Positions 34,066 to 42,986 of a DNA stretch of 64,000 nucleotides are shown here, one piece after another (position 1 is the first letter of the stretch; every line of letters starts with the position of its first letter). The notes beneath the pieces are model-generated. The model ran no database searches and had not been told where the DNA came from. It saw only the letters and a list, made by a program, of their open reading frames with translations. The stretch is from Haematomicrobium sanguinis DSM 21259 (lineage in GTDB: Bacteria; Actinomycetota; Actinomycetes; Actinomycetales; Micrococcaceae), in NCBI RefSeq assembly GCF_000688395.1, contig NZ_JIAG01000001.1, forward strand, positions 186,001 to 250,000. The letters run 5' to 3'. Both the position numbers and the translations under genes were made by a program.

Positions 34066-34929
34066 CTACCCGCGGGCAAGCGCGGCGGCGAACGCGCGCC
34101 CGAGCCCGTCCAAGAGTTCCGCGGCCACCTTCCAACGCGTCCAATACAGTTTGACCTTGACCCTCGCGCTACTCGCGATGGGTGCGAGTTCGCCCGCCGG
34201 AATAGCGGCGAGCTGCGGCCCCGGAATCAGTCCCCACCCCATCCCGTGCCGCACCGCCTCGAGGTACGCGCTCGAGCCCGGAATGTAGTGTCGCGGCGGG
34301 GCGAGATCGCGGCCAAACCGGGCCAGAAACAGACTTTGCAGGCGGTCCTTCTTGTCGAAATACACCACCGGGGCGCTCGCCAACGTGCCTTTGCTCGCCT
34401 GGGTGCCGAAATGGTTTTTGATGAACGACGGCGTTGCAACAGCCGTGTAGGTCAGCTCGCCTAGTGCTGTGGTTACGCAGCCGGGCACGTTGTCGCTACT
34501 TGCGGTGACCGCGCCGAGAACGGCTCCGGTGCGCAGGAGGTCAAGGGAGTGGCCTTCGTCTTCGCGGGTGATGTCGAAGGTGGCGTTCAACGCGGCCGCT
34601 TGTTCCGCTAGAACCGGTAGCGCCCAGGTGCTCAGCGAGTCGGCGTTGATGGCGAGCGGGATGGAGCGGGGCGTGGAGGTTTCGGCGAGCTCGCGGCGGG
34701 TCTCTTGGTTGATCCAGTCGATTTGGCGCTGTGCGCGAAGCAGTACCTCGCCGTCATGGGTGGCACGCACCGGTTTAGTGCGTTCAACGAGCACCCTTCC
34801 GAGACTGGTTTCCAAGGTTTTGATGCGCTGGCTGATAGCAGAGGGAGTCACGTTGAGAGCCCGCGCGGCGGCGTCAAAGGTCCCTGCGGAAACTACGGCG
34901 GCGAGAGCTTCTAGCTGGTCTGATTGCAT
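34066..34929 (-). CDS. argP: LysR-family regulator ArgP/LysG
   Basis: The HTH reads LEALAAVVSAGTFDAAARAL, then NVTPSAISQRIKTLE. The effector domain has SLSTWALPVLAE and GMGWGLIPGPQLA, as in ArgP/LysG proteins. It is divergent from lysE, the classical LysG-LysE arrangement in which lysine, arginine or histidine excess induces the exporter. I chose the ATG at 34929 (287 residues), preceded by AAAGGAGAGG. Confidence 0.92.
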   Translation of the reverse strand: MQSDQLEALAAVVSAGTFDAAARALNVTPSAISQRIKTLETSLGRVLVERTKPVRATHDGEVLLRAQRQIDWINQETRRELAETSTPRSIPLAINADSLSTWALPVLAEQAAALNATFDITREDEGHSLDLLRTGAVLGAVTASSDNVPGCVTTALGELTYTAVATPSFIKNHFGTQASKGTLASAPVVYFDKKDRLQSLFLARFGRDLAPPRHYIPGSSAYLEAVRHGMGWGLIPGPQLAAIPAGELAPIASSARVKVKLYWTRWKVAAELLDGLGRAFAAALARG

Positions 34930-34976
34930 GCTCTGACGGCCTCTCCTTTTACTGCCTGCCCACATGTTATTAAGTC

Positions 34977-34997
34977 ATTCTAACGAATCGTAAGAAT
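34977..34997. promoter_or_regulatory. Inverted repeat in the argP-lysE intergenic region, probable ArgP site
   Basis: ATTCTAACG aat CGTAAGAAT is a 21-nt interrupted palindrome with one mismatch and a LysR-type T-N11-A core. It lies 43 nt upstream of the lysE start and 48 nt upstream of argP. Confidence 0.6.
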
Positions 34998-35039
34998 CTT
35001 TAGCTGGCCTAACTCTGGTCGGTGTCCTACGTTGTGTGA

Positions 35040-35675
35040 GTGGAAGTTTTCTCAGCGGTTTTCTCCGGACTAGCGAGCGGTCTCGCCCTCATTATCGCCA
35101 TCGGCGCTCAAAATGCTTTTGTGCTGCGCACCGGTATTGCTCGTAAGCACGTTTTAGCCGTCGTTGCCGTCTGTGCGCTCTCCGACGTCGTACTCATTTT
35201 TGCCGGAGTTGCTGGTCTTGGGGCGCTGATCACGACGGCACCGTGGATCATCGAAGTTGCCCGTTACGGGGGTGCCGCGTTCTTGGTTGGATACGCATGC
35301 CTGGCCTTTCGCCGCATGTGGAAACCACAAATGCTGAACGTAGCCGCTGGGTCGGCTGGGCCGCCCCAGCCCCGAGCCAGTGTGTGGGGCGCCGTTGCCA
35401 CAGCGCTCGCCCTCACTTGGCTAAATCCGCACGTGTACCTTGACACCGTCCTTCTACTTGGCTCTCTGGCCGCTCAACATGGTGACCCCGGGCGCTGGCT
35501 CTTTATGGTCGGCGCACAAGCGGCAAGCGTGATGTGGTTTGTTGCGCTGGGATTCGGCGCACGTTTTCTTGCCCCAGTTTTCGCGAAGAAGCGCGCGTGG
35601 CAAGTATTGGATGCGCTCATCGGAATGTTGATGGTGTACATCGCCCTCAGTTTGCTCACCGCGAAGATCGGCTAA
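35040..35675 (+). CDS. lysE: LysE-family basic amino acid exporter
   Basis: This 211-residue protein has about six hydrophobic segments. The N-terminal GLALIIAIGAQNAFVLRTGI is the LysE/ArgO signature, and ALALTWLNPHVYLDTVLLLG is the second conserved region. It exports lysine and arginine when intracellular levels rise. The start is GTG. Divergent argP supports the call. Confidence 0.94.
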   Translation: MEVFSAVFSGLASGLALIIAIGAQNAFVLRTGIARKHVLAVVAVCALSDVVLIFAGVAGLGALITTAPWIIEVARYGGAAFLVGYACLAFRRMWKPQMLNVAAGSAGPPQPRASVWGAVATALALTWLNPHVYLDTVLLLGSLAAQHGDPGRWLFMVGAQAASVMWFVALGFGARFLAPVFAKKRAWQVLDALIGMLMVYIALSLLTAKIG

Positions 35676-35716
35676 CCATTAGGTCGGCTCAACGATCCAC
35701 TGCTCGTTACCCGCAG

Positions 35717-38008
35717 TTAGCGACTGAGGAGCCTTGCGGCACGGATCGACAAAATCGTCAGTCCGATGACGATCAATAGCGGCACCAGCCAAACCAGCAT
35801 GCCCGGGAAGGAAAGCATCCCACCCGAAAGCGCGCTGGTGCTGGAGGTGAGTTGAGCGGTGCCATCCGCCAACTGACCGGATCCGTCTTCAAGCTTAGCG
35901 CTGCCCTCGGAAAGCTGTGAATTGCCGTCGGCGAGTTTCTGTGCGCCGGCACTGGCATCTTCCGCCCCCTTCTTCAGCGTCGTGGACCCGTCGCGAAGCT
36001 TCTCCACGCCATCATCCAGGGTCTTCGCGCCACCGGCCAGCTGCGTCGTGCCGTCGGCGAGCAAGATCGACCCATCGGCAAGCCGCGTGGTGCCATCGGA
36101 GAGTTTGACTGCGCCCGCGCTCACCTGGTCGGCACCGTCGGCGAGCCGGAATGCGCCGTCAACCAGTGCCGGTGCCTTCTCGTTGAGGGTGTTCAACCCG
36201 ATAGACAAACGTTCGGTACCGGCATTCAAATCGGCGCCGTCCTTGACCAGCTTGGCCGTGCCTTCGGACAGCTTGACAGTTCCCGCCTTGAGCTTTCCAG
36301 CGCCATCGTTGAGTTGACCCGCACCTGCCCGGAGCTGGCCATTACCCTCGGCGAGAGCAGAAGCACCGGCCTTGGCTTGAAGCATTCCCACTAGTAAGCC
36401 TGGGCTGGACTCGTTCCCTTGGTATCCGGCGTTGAGTTGGCCGAGTCCGCCGCGCAACAGTTCCAGCCCCGCACCAAGTTTCATGCCACCGGCCTGCAGT
36501 TTCGGCGCATTCTCGGCAAGAGACGCCGCTCCTGCGTTCAACGACTGAGCACCCTCGGCCAGCTTTTGCGCGCCCGCCGCCAAAGGTCGGGTGCCGTCGG
36601 ATTGCAGTTGGCCCACCCCGGCAACCACAGCCTCCGTACCGTCCTTCTTGAGCGCGGCCGCGCCGTCGGCGAGTTGCTGAGTCCCCGCGGCGAGAGCATC
36701 CGCTCCCGCTTGCAGATCTCCGTTCACACCGTCACGCAATTGCGCCGCACCCGCGGAGAGTTTTTCCGAGCCCGACTTGAGCTCGCCACCACCGGCGACA
36801 AGACTCTTGGTGCCTTCGTTGAGTTTGGCGGCGCCCGTGGCCGCTTCGTCAATCTTTTCGGCGACGGTCGCGAGTGGCAGCGCACCAAGTGGACCCCGCG
36901 CCGCGTCCCGCAGTTTTGCCAATCCATCGGCGAGTTTCTGCATCCCGGCGCTGAGCTCGGGTGCCTTGGCCGTAAGTTGACCAAGGCCCGCATCGAGCGC
37001 CGCCGCACCATCGGCTACGCCGCTGGCGCCAACTCCCACAGTGGCAACCCCGTCTTTGAGTGCAATGGCGCCGGAGTTGACTTTGCCGGAGCCGTCAACA
37101 ATCAGAAAGGTTTTGCCATCAAGCTCCTTCACTCCGGCAAGTAGTTCGCCAACTTTGGCGTTCAAGGTCTCGGCACCAGTGGAAAGTTCTCCGGCTCCCG
37201 TCGCGAGTGCCTGGGAACCGCCCTGCAATTTGGCGCTGCCGTCCACCAACGCGCCTAGGCCGTCGTTGAGCGAGCCCACTCCGTCAAACAGCTTGCCCGC
37301 GCCCTCGTATGCGCCTCGAGTTCCGTCGGCAAGCTTTTGCGTCCCATCCGCAAGCGCAACGGTCCCGTCAGCCAATTTTTGAGCACCGGACTCGGCGGCG
37401 GAAGCACCCTCGAACAATTGCGCAATGCCACCCTGAGCCTTGGTAATTCCAGCGCCCAATGCACCCGCACCCGCGTCGAGGTCCTGGAAGTCTGGTTGCG
37501 CCTCGGTGAGTTTCGTGTTGATCTTTTCGCCGCCGTCGGCCAGTTTCCCAATCCCGGAACCAGCCTGCGCCGCACCATTTGCCAGGGTGCGCGCCCCAGG
37601 GCCGAGCTTGCCCGCACCCTCCGCCAGTTTCCCGGCGCCATTGTTCAGCTCTTGTGCACCCGCACTGAGAGTCTGCACCTTTTCGGCCACTAGTGAGGCC
37701 CGGTCCTCGAGACTGCTCGACCCCTTTTCTGCTGCCACGAGCCCGCTCTGCAAGGTTCCCGTGCCGTCATCGAGTTTGCCCAACCCCGCAGATAGTTCCT
37801 CGGCGCCTTCCGCTGCTTGGTTTGCGCCCTCGCGCAGTTCCCCAGTGCCGGTGGCCAATTGGTTCGCCCCGTCATCAAGACGCCCGGCTCCGTTGGCCAA
37901 TTGGCTGGATATGAGAGAGAACGCGGCCAGTCCAGCCAGCAGAATGAAGATGAGAAAAACGGTAAGCGTGAGGTGGAAACGATTGGAGTTCGCGGTGCTC
38001 TGCGGCAC
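35717..38008 (-). CDS. Giant heptad-repeat membrane-anchored protein (YhgE/Pip-like extracellular region)
   Basis: This 763-residue protein has one N-terminal membrane helix (LTVFLIFILLAGLAAFSLIS), about 700 residues of seven-residue repeats of the type KLADGTA or QLNDGAG, and one C-terminal helix (GMLVWLVPLLIVIGLTILSI). Leu/Ala and Gly recur in fixed register. Such repeats occur in YhgE/Pip (phage infection protein) family extracellular regions, but the usual multi-helix ABC2-like C-terminus is missing, so both ends would be single anchors. The GTG start has GGAAGG upstream. Function unknown; a long envelope-spanning coiled rod is the best structural guess. Confidence 0.75.
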   Translation of the reverse strand: MPQSTANSNRFHLTLTVFLIFILLAGLAAFSLISSQLANGAGRLDDGANQLATGTGELREGANQAAEGAEELSAGLGKLDDGTGTLQSGLVAAEKGSSSLEDRASLVAEKVQTLSAGAQELNNGAGKLAEGAGKLGPGARTLANGAAQAGSGIGKLADGGEKINTKLTEAQPDFQDLDAGAGALGAGITKAQGGIAQLFEGASAAESGAQKLADGTVALADGTQKLADGTRGAYEGAGKLFDGVGSLNDGLGALVDGSAKLQGGSQALATGAGELSTGAETLNAKVGELLAGVKELDGKTFLIVDGSGKVNSGAIALKDGVATVGVGASGVADGAAALDAGLGQLTAKAPELSAGMQKLADGLAKLRDAARGPLGALPLATVAEKIDEAATGAAKLNEGTKSLVAGGGELKSGSEKLSAGAAQLRDGVNGDLQAGADALAAGTQQLADGAAALKKDGTEAVVAGVGQLQSDGTRPLAAGAQKLAEGAQSLNAGAASLAENAPKLQAGGMKLGAGLELLRGGLGQLNAGYQGNESSPGLLVGMLQAKAGASALAEGNGQLRAGAGQLNDGAGKLKAGTVKLSEGTAKLVKDGADLNAGTERLSIGLNTLNEKAPALVDGAFRLADGADQVSAGAVKLSDGTTRLADGSILLADGTTQLAGGAKTLDDGVEKLRDGSTTLKKGAEDASAGAQKLADGNSQLSEGSAKLEDGSGQLADGTAQLTSSTSALSGGMLSFPGMLVWLVPLLIVIGLTILSIRAARLLSR

Positions 38009-38133
38009 GGTTTTGCCCTTCCATCAACGCGTCCCGCGCACAGCACAGGGCAACGAGGGGCCACTACGCTGTAGGCAGATCGCACGAGTAAGTGTGAGAC
38101 AGATCACTTTTGTCTATCGTACTGACGAGTAAC

Positions 38134-38171
38134 TTACTAGCCAGTAACAAATACCGTTATCATTTTGTTAC
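38134..38171. promoter_or_regulatory. Overlapping inverted repeats upstream of the heptad-repeat gene
   Basis: TTACT-AGCC-AGTAA (38134-38147) overlaps a second inverted repeat, GTAACAAA (38144-38151) with TTTGTTAC (38164-38171). They look like TetR- or MarR-type operators, in an AT-rich part of the 320-nt gap 38009-38328. No regulator gene is adjacent, and the gap has no gene I can support. Confidence 0.5.
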
Positions 38172-38257
38172 ATTCGATGCGCCTAGACGCCGCACTCAGA
38201 CAACGCCCCCAGACAGCACGCCCAGGCACCGCATTAGGCAAGCTGCGCCAAGGGGTA

Positions 38258-38287
38258 TTGACACCCCCTCCCGCCCAGCATTACGTT
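38258..38287 (+). promoter_or_regulatory. Probable sigma-70-type promoter of the esterase gene
   Basis: TTGACA (38258-38263) and TACGTT (38282-38287) are 18 nt apart, about 40 nt upstream of the start codon, followed by a good ribosome-binding site (TAGGAGATT). Confidence 0.6.
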
Positions 38288-38328
38288 GAAGTTGACAGTG
38301 CTCACATCCACGTCATAGGAGATTAATC

Positions 38329-39303
38329 ATGGGCGCCAACCCCCATAACATTGCGCTACAACCCGAGGCTCAGGCGTTTGCCGAGGCCACCTCCGAGCCA
38401 CCGTTCCTCTACCAAATGCCACCCGAAGAGGGCCGCAAAGCGGTGGATGAAGTCCAAGACGAGGAAATTTTCAAGCCGGAAATCGACGAAGAGTGGATCA
38501 CCGTCCAAGGCGGCCCCCACGGCGAAGTGAAGACCCGCATTGTGCGCCCTAAGGGAGCAGAAGGCACTCTTCCGGTCATCCTCTATACCCACGGTGCCGG
38601 CTGGGTCTTCGGCGACGCCCACACCCATGACCGGCTCGTCCGCGACCTCGCGGTCGGCACCGGCGCGGCCGTCGTTTTCCCCGAGTACGTCCGTGCACCT
38701 GACGCAAAGTACCCCTCGCAAAACGAAGAGTCCTACGCCGTCGCCCAGTGGATCTTCTCCAACGGCGCCGAAAAGAATCTGGACACCTCGCGCGTTGCCA
38801 TTTCCGGCGACTCGGTCGGCGGCAATATGGCGATCGCCCTCAACCTGATGGGTCAAGAACGCGGCGACGTCGCATTCAAGGGCGCGGCCCTGTTCTACCC
38901 GGTCACCAATGCCGCTTTCGACACCGAATCCTATGAAAAATTCGCCGAGGGCTACTTCTTGGCCCGCGACGGCATGAAGTGGTTCTGGGATCAGTACACC
39001 ACCGATGAGGACGAGCGCAACGAGATCACCGCATCGCCGCTGCGCGCCACCGAAGAGCAGGTCGCGTTCTTCCCGCCGACCCTGATCATCACGGCCGAAG
39101 CGGACGTCTTGCGCGATGAGGGCGAAGCCTTCGCCGCCAAACTACGCCGGGCGGGCGTGGACGTGACGCAAGTGCGCTACGGCGGCATCATCCACGACTT
39201 CGTCATGGTGAACTCCATGCATGACACTCCGCAATCCAAGGCCGCGGTCGCCCAAGCTGTCGCGTTCCTCCGCGACGTCCTGGACATCGAAAACGACAGC
39301 TAG
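38329..39303 (+). CDS. Alpha/beta hydrolase, HSL/lipase family
   Basis: This 324-residue esterase has the oxyanion motif HGAGW (HGGGW-type) at about residue 88 and the nucleophile elbow GDSVGGN at about residue 163. The acid TLIITAEADVLRDEGEAFA and His GGIIHDFVMVNS complete the triad. It would hydrolyse short-chain esters or acylated aromatics. It has its own promoter and ribosome-binding site. Its stop overlaps the end of the convergent cysG gene by 4 nt. Confidence 0.9.
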   Translation: MGANPHNIALQPEAQAFAEATSEPPFLYQMPPEEGRKAVDEVQDEEIFKPEIDEEWITVQGGPHGEVKTRIVRPKGAEGTLPVILYTHGAGWVFGDAHTHDRLVRDLAVGTGAAVVFPEYVRAPDAKYPSQNEESYAVAQWIFSNGAEKNLDTSRVAISGDSVGGNMAIALNLMGQERGDVAFKGAALFYPVTNAAFDTESYEKFAEGYFLARDGMKWFWDQYTTDEDERNEITASPLRATEEQVAFFPPTLIITAEADVLRDEGEAFAAKLRRAGVDVTQVRYGGIIHDFVMVNSMHDTPQSKAAVAQAVAFLRDVLDIENDS

Positions 39304-40499
39304 CTTCGCGCGAGCGTCGCCACATCGCCAATGACGACGACGGCCGGGGACTCCACCCCGCGGGCGTCGGCGATGGCGCCAATCGCCTCGAGCGGCCCGG
39401 TGGTGAGCCGTTGGCGGGGACCGAACCCGTCTTCGATAATCGCCACCGGGCACTCGGGATCTCGCCCAGCATCTATCAGCATCGCAGCGTGTAAAGCCAA
39501 CTTGCTCACGGCCATGAGCAACACCAGCGTGTGGTCTCGCCCGGTAGGCACCGAGCCGAGTTCCTCGTGACCGGTCACCACGGTGAATCCGCGAGACAGG
39601 CCGCGATGTGTCACCGGAATACCCACGGCCGCCGGAACCGCAACCGCGCTGGTCACCCCCGGCACCACTTCTACCGGCACCCAGAATTCTCTGCAATACT
39701 CCATCTCTTCGCCGCCGCGCCCCAGCACAAACGGGTCCCCGCCCTTGAGCCTTGCAACGTTTCGTCCCATGAGCGCATGCTCCACCAACAGCCGGTTAAT
39801 CTCGGACTGCGGCGTCGCATGATGCCCCGGCGCCTTGCCCACGTCAATGATCTGGGCTCGCGTCAGCTCCGGCAGAATCCCGCGCGGCGCGAGCCGATCC
39901 ACCACCACCACATCGGCAGTAGCAAGGAGATACCGGCCGCGCGTGGTAATCAGCCCCGAATCCCCGGGGCCGCCGCCGATCAGCGCAACAGCTCCCACAC
40001 CAACCCGACCGCTCCAGAGCCCAGCCCCCTCCGGTGCCAGCCACGGTGAGAACGCCCCGGTATCCAGCGCAGAAGCCAAGGAATCCCGCGCGAAGGCCGC
40101 CTCGCGCGGCCTGCCTCCCGCGCTCACCGCGAAACTCACGCCGCCGCGCGAAACTGTCGCCGGCACCCACGCACTTCCCTGTTCCTTGTCCCCGCCCTTA
40201 ACGCAAAAGACGTTGGAGGCATCGGCGTCGTGCTTCACCCGATCCTGAACTGCGCGGTCCCCGGAATGTGCGAGGACCAGCCATTTACCCGCCACGTCCG
40301 AGCTGCGATACTCGCGGGGGTGCCAGTCAAGCCGCCCGGCGCGGATGAGGTCGGCGAGGTCCTCGCACACGTAGGGCGCCACGAGCGTGACGCACGCGCC
40401 CGCATCCAGCAGCCCGGGCACGCGGCGCGCGGCAACCGGCCCGCCGCCGACCACCAGCACATCCTTGTCCCGCAATTGCAGGGTGAGGGGATAGCTCAT
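39300..40499 (-). CDS. cysG: Siroheme synthase CysG-like: precorrin-2 dehydrogenase plus uroporphyrinogen-III C-methyltransferase
   Basis: The N-terminal part (about 1-150) is a precorrin-2 dehydrogenase domain with VLVVGGGPVAARR. The C-terminal part (about 165-399) is a SUMT domain: VALIGGGPGDSGLITTRG, ARLKGGDPFVLGRGGEE, VVPGVTSAVAVPAAVGIP and VTGHEE. It makes sirohydrochlorin for the siroheme of sulfite reductase; the chelatase step is probably done by SirB (51982-52644). It overlaps ssuC by ATGA as the last gene of this sulfur block. Confidence 0.92.
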   Translation of the reverse strand: MSYPLTLQLRDKDVLVVGGGPVAARRVPGLLDAGACVTLVAPYVCEDLADLIRAGRLDWHPREYRSSDVAGKWLVLAHSGDRAVQDRVKHDADASNVFCVKGGDKEQGSAWVPATVSRGGVSFAVSAGGRPREAAFARDSLASALDTGAFSPWLAPEGAGLWSGRVGVGAVALIGGGPGDSGLITTRGRYLLATADVVVVDRLAPRGILPELTRAQIIDVGKAPGHHATPQSEINRLLVEHALMGRNVARLKGGDPFVLGRGGEEMEYCREFWVPVEVVPGVTSAVAVPAAVGIPVTHRGLSRGFTVVTGHEELGSVPTGRDHTLVLLMAVSKLALHAAMLIDAGRDPECPVAIIEDGFGPRQRLTTGPLEAIGAIADARGVESPAVVVIGDVATLARS

Positions 40500-41446
40500 C
40501 GGGCGCCCGCTCCGGCGAGCAGGCCGCGACCGCGGAGCACACGGCGTTCCAGCGGCGCGAAAATCAGCAATTCAACCAGAATTCCCACGAACAGAATCAC
40601 CAGGATGGAACTCATGACCATGGCGAGATCGGCGAGGTCGCGGCCGCGTTGCAGCAGCGAGCCGAGCCCGAAGCCGAGCGAGCCGCCGACCGCGATGATT
40701 TCCGCGGCCATCAGCGAGCGCCAGGAAAACGCCCAACCTTGCTTGAGGCCGCCGAGGAATCCGGGTAGCGCGGCGGGCAGGATGATGCGGGTTGCCAGCT
40801 GGGTGCGGCTAGCGCCGAGGACGGTGCCCATTGTGCGGAAGCTGGGTGGGATCTGGTCGACGCCGGCGAGCAACCCGTTGATGATGGAGGGGATCGCGCC
40901 GAGCAGGATGACAAAGTAGACGGTCGCGTCGCTCAGGCCAAACCAGATGATCGCGGCCGGCACCCACGCGACGCTCGGGAGCACCTGCATGCCGGAAATC
41001 AGGGGGCCGAAGGCTTGGCGCAGCGGTTTGATTTGCGCGAGGGCGAGGCCGATCGGGGCGGCGATCAGCAGGCTGATGAGGAAGCCGAGGACGCCGCGCT
41101 GCAGGCTGGTCGCGACCGATTCTTGCAGCAGCCCCTCGCGCCACAGTTCCCCGAGGCTCGCGGCGACGTCCAGCGGGCCGGGGACAAGGTCCCGGCGTTG
41201 GCCGGAGAGTGTCACGTAGATTTGCCAGGCGGCAATGAGAAGCACGACGGCGATCACCGGCAAAGCGACGCGGCGCACCTGGGTGCCGCTTGAGTGGGCG
41301 GTTGCGGGTGCTGTTGCCTGGAGATGGTCGAGGCCGTTTTCCAGGTTGGCGAGGGTGGGGGTGCTTGGTGGTGGTTGTTCGCCGTGCTGGCTTTGGCGCG
41401 GTGCGGTGGGTTTGGGGCTGAGGGTGGGGGTGCGGCTAGGCGACAT
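40496..41446 (-). CDS. ssuC: ABC transporter permease, sulfonate/taurine type (SsuC-like)
   Basis: This 316-residue permease of the nitrate/sulfonate/taurine family has about six helices. FWWR-type variation is seen in the loop: GASRTQLATRIILPAALPGF is the EAA-like motif. SGMQVLPSVAWVPAAIIWFG is also conserved. The first 60 residues are a Pro/Ser/Thr-rich cytosolic extension. It overlaps ssuB by 11 nt and cysG by 4 nt, so the three are co-translated. Substrate is inferred from the sulfur context. Confidence 0.85.
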   Translation of the reverse strand: MSPSRTPTLSPKPTAPRQSQHGEQPPPSTPTLANLENGLDHLQATAPATAHSSGTQVRRVALPVIAVVLLIAAWQIYVTLSGQRRDLVPGPLDVAASLGELWREGLLQESVATSLQRGVLGFLISLLIAAPIGLALAQIKPLRQAFGPLISGMQVLPSVAWVPAAIIWFGLSDATVYFVILLGAIPSIINGLLAGVDQIPPSFRTMGTVLGASRTQLATRIILPAALPGFLGGLKQGWAFSWRSLMAAEIIAVGGSLGFGLGSLLQRGRDLADLAMVMSSILVILFVGILVELLIFAPLERRVLRGRGLLAGAGAR

Positions 41447-42167
41447 GGCGGCTGATCTCCTGCCTGAGTGCGGCGGTGATGTCGGTGGCGAGGCGCGCCG
41501 CGTTTTCGGGTTGCTTGTCCTCTTGGGTAAGGCGCCATTCCTGGATGATGTGGCCGGGCCGGGAGGAGAGCATCAGGACCCGCTGGCCGAGGTGGATTGC
41601 TTCGCGGACATTGTGGGTCACGAAAATGATGGTGCGGCCGGTGTGGCGCCAGATGCGGGTGAGCTCCTCGTGGAGGATGTCCCGGGTGATGGCGTCGAGG
41701 GCGGCGAACGGTTCGTCCATGAGAAGGACCTGTTTGTCTTGGGCAAGGGCGCGGGCGAGGGCGACGCGTTGGCGCATGCCGCCGGAGAGTTCGTGGGGAC
41801 GCTTGTCCTGCGCGTGGTCAAGGTTGACCAACTGTAGGAGGTCGCGCGTTCTGTCGTGGCGGTCTTGCTTGGTGGAAGTGCCTTGGAGCGTAAGTGAGAG
41901 GTCGATGTTTTCGGCGGCGGTGAGCCAGGGGTAAAGCGTCGCGTCTTGGAACATGTAGGCCACGCCCTCGGCGGGGATTTCCATGGCGCCGGCGGTTGGC
42001 GTTTCGAGGCCCCCGATGAGGTTGAGCAAGGTGGACTTGCCGCAACCGGAGGCGCCGAGCAGTGCGACGAACTCGCCCCGGTGGATGGTGGTGTTCACGT
42101 CTTCGAGGACCGGGGCGCCACCAAAATGCTTGCCCAGGTGTTCTAGCGTCACGACTGCGGATTCCAT
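41436..42167 (-). CDS. ssuB: ABC transporter ATPase, sulfonate/taurine type (SsuB-like)
   Basis: This 243-residue ATPase has Walker A GASGCGKSTLL, signature LSGGMRQRVALARAL, Walker B VLLMDEPFAALD and the switch His in IIFVTHNVREA. It is of the SsuB/TauB/NrtD type. The matching binding protein gene (44792-46015) lies 2.6 kb upstream, separated by unrelated genes; in related genomes I expect ssuA to sit next to ssuB. Confidence 0.9.
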   Translation of the reverse strand: MESAVVTLEHLGKHFGGAPVLEDVNTTIHRGEFVALLGASGCGKSTLLNLIGGLETPTAGAMEIPAEGVAYMFQDATLYPWLTAAENIDLSLTLQGTSTKQDRHDRTRDLLQLVNLDHAQDKRPHELSGGMRQRVALARALAQDKQVLLMDEPFAALDAITRDILHEELTRIWRHTGRTIIFVTHNVREAIHLGQRVLMLSSRPGHIIQEWRLTQEDKQPENAARLATDITAALRQEISRHVA

Positions 42168-42263
42168 GAAACTACGCTAGGGAGAGCGGCCGGGCGCGAC
42201 CAAGGTGGCAGACACCCGCGGTCACGCCGCGTCACAGTAGGTAATTGAAGTGGTGGAGCTTAT

Positions 42264-42655
42264 ATGGATGCGGTGGCTGGTGCGTACTCTGCACGATCAG
42301 GTGAGTATAGGGATGCTCTGGGGTCCGTGGAACAGATGGATCCGGTGGATGCGGCGCTGATTCGTCGGTGGGGATCCGGCGTTTCCGGGCCAATCCTGGA
42401 CGCCGGTTGCGGGCCGGGGCATTGGACCGACTTTTTGGCGCGGGGGGTGCGAGGGCCGGTGGCGGGCTACTAAAGGGAGGCTTCCGCGGGGATCACGGGC
42501 AAGCGTTCGATCACGCCATTGCTCGGGCTTTCTTTGTGAGTGAGCTCGAGATGGTGCAGTGTCTCGAAAGCGTGGGCTTCCTGGTGGAGGAGATCCACAC
42601 GCGCACTTCGCCGCGACATCGAGATCATCTGGCGATCGTGGCGCGGAGGCCGTAA
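42264..42655 (+). pseudogene. SAM-dependent methyltransferase remnant with central deletion and frameshift
   Basis: The 5' frame (42264-42473) encodes GSVEQMDPVDAALIRRW and the SAM motif ILDAGCGPGHWTDFLA, then stops. A second frame continues with FDHAIARAFF, LEMVQCLESVGFLVEEIHTR and DHLAIVARRP to 42655, the usual C-terminus of such class I methyltransferases. Roughly 100 internal residues are missing near 42470. It lies in the interruption between ssuB and ssuA. Confidence 0.82.
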
Positions 42656-42670
42656 TGATCTGAGATGGGT

Positions 42671-42765
42671 GCGGAACGTTTCAACTTTGGGGCTTACCGT
42701 GAAGGGCGGCCCCGCAAATTCAGGTGCCTCCGCCGCGCTCGGGCCCCAATGTTGCACGGAACCGC
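42671..42765. repeat. Imperfect palindromic element D1
   Basis: The element starts GCGGAACGTTTCAACTTTGG and ends with GCCCCAATGTTGCACGGAAC plus CGC; the ends are inverted over about 18 of 23 positions. A copy in the same orientation, D2, is at 43552-43647 and shares long exact stretches such as CCCCGCAAATTCAGG and CCTCCGCCGCGCTCGGGCC. It ends 17 nt before the stop of the XRE gene. Confidence 0.88.
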
Positions 42766-42782
42766 CCACTTTCCGCGGCGAA

Positions 42783-42986
42783 TCACGGCCGGTACTTGAG
42801 AACATCTCCTGGCTGACATTCCAAGACACGGCAAATTGCTTCTAGAGTACTGAACCTAATGGCCTTGGCCCGGCCGTTTTTGAGGACGAATATATTGGCT
42901 GGCGTGATACCCACGGCGTCTGCAAGCTCCGCCACGGTGAGTTGACGTTGGGCGAGTAGTTCATCCAGCGCGACTTCGATTCGCAT
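42783..42986 (-). CDS. XRE-family HTH regulator (YozG-like)
   Basis: This 67-residue protein is almost only a Cro/CI-type HTH: LLAQRQLTVAELADAVGITP, then ANIFVLKNGRAKAIRFSTLE and VLECQPGDVLKY. Small regulators of this type are regularly encoded with DUF2975 membrane proteins. The ATG shares one base with the DUF2975 stop (TAATG). It probably binds the 32-bp palindrome ahead of the operon. Confidence 0.9.
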   Translation of the reverse strand: MRIEVALDELLAQRQLTVAELADAVGITPANIFVLKNGRAKAIRFSTLEAICRVLECQPGDVLKYRP

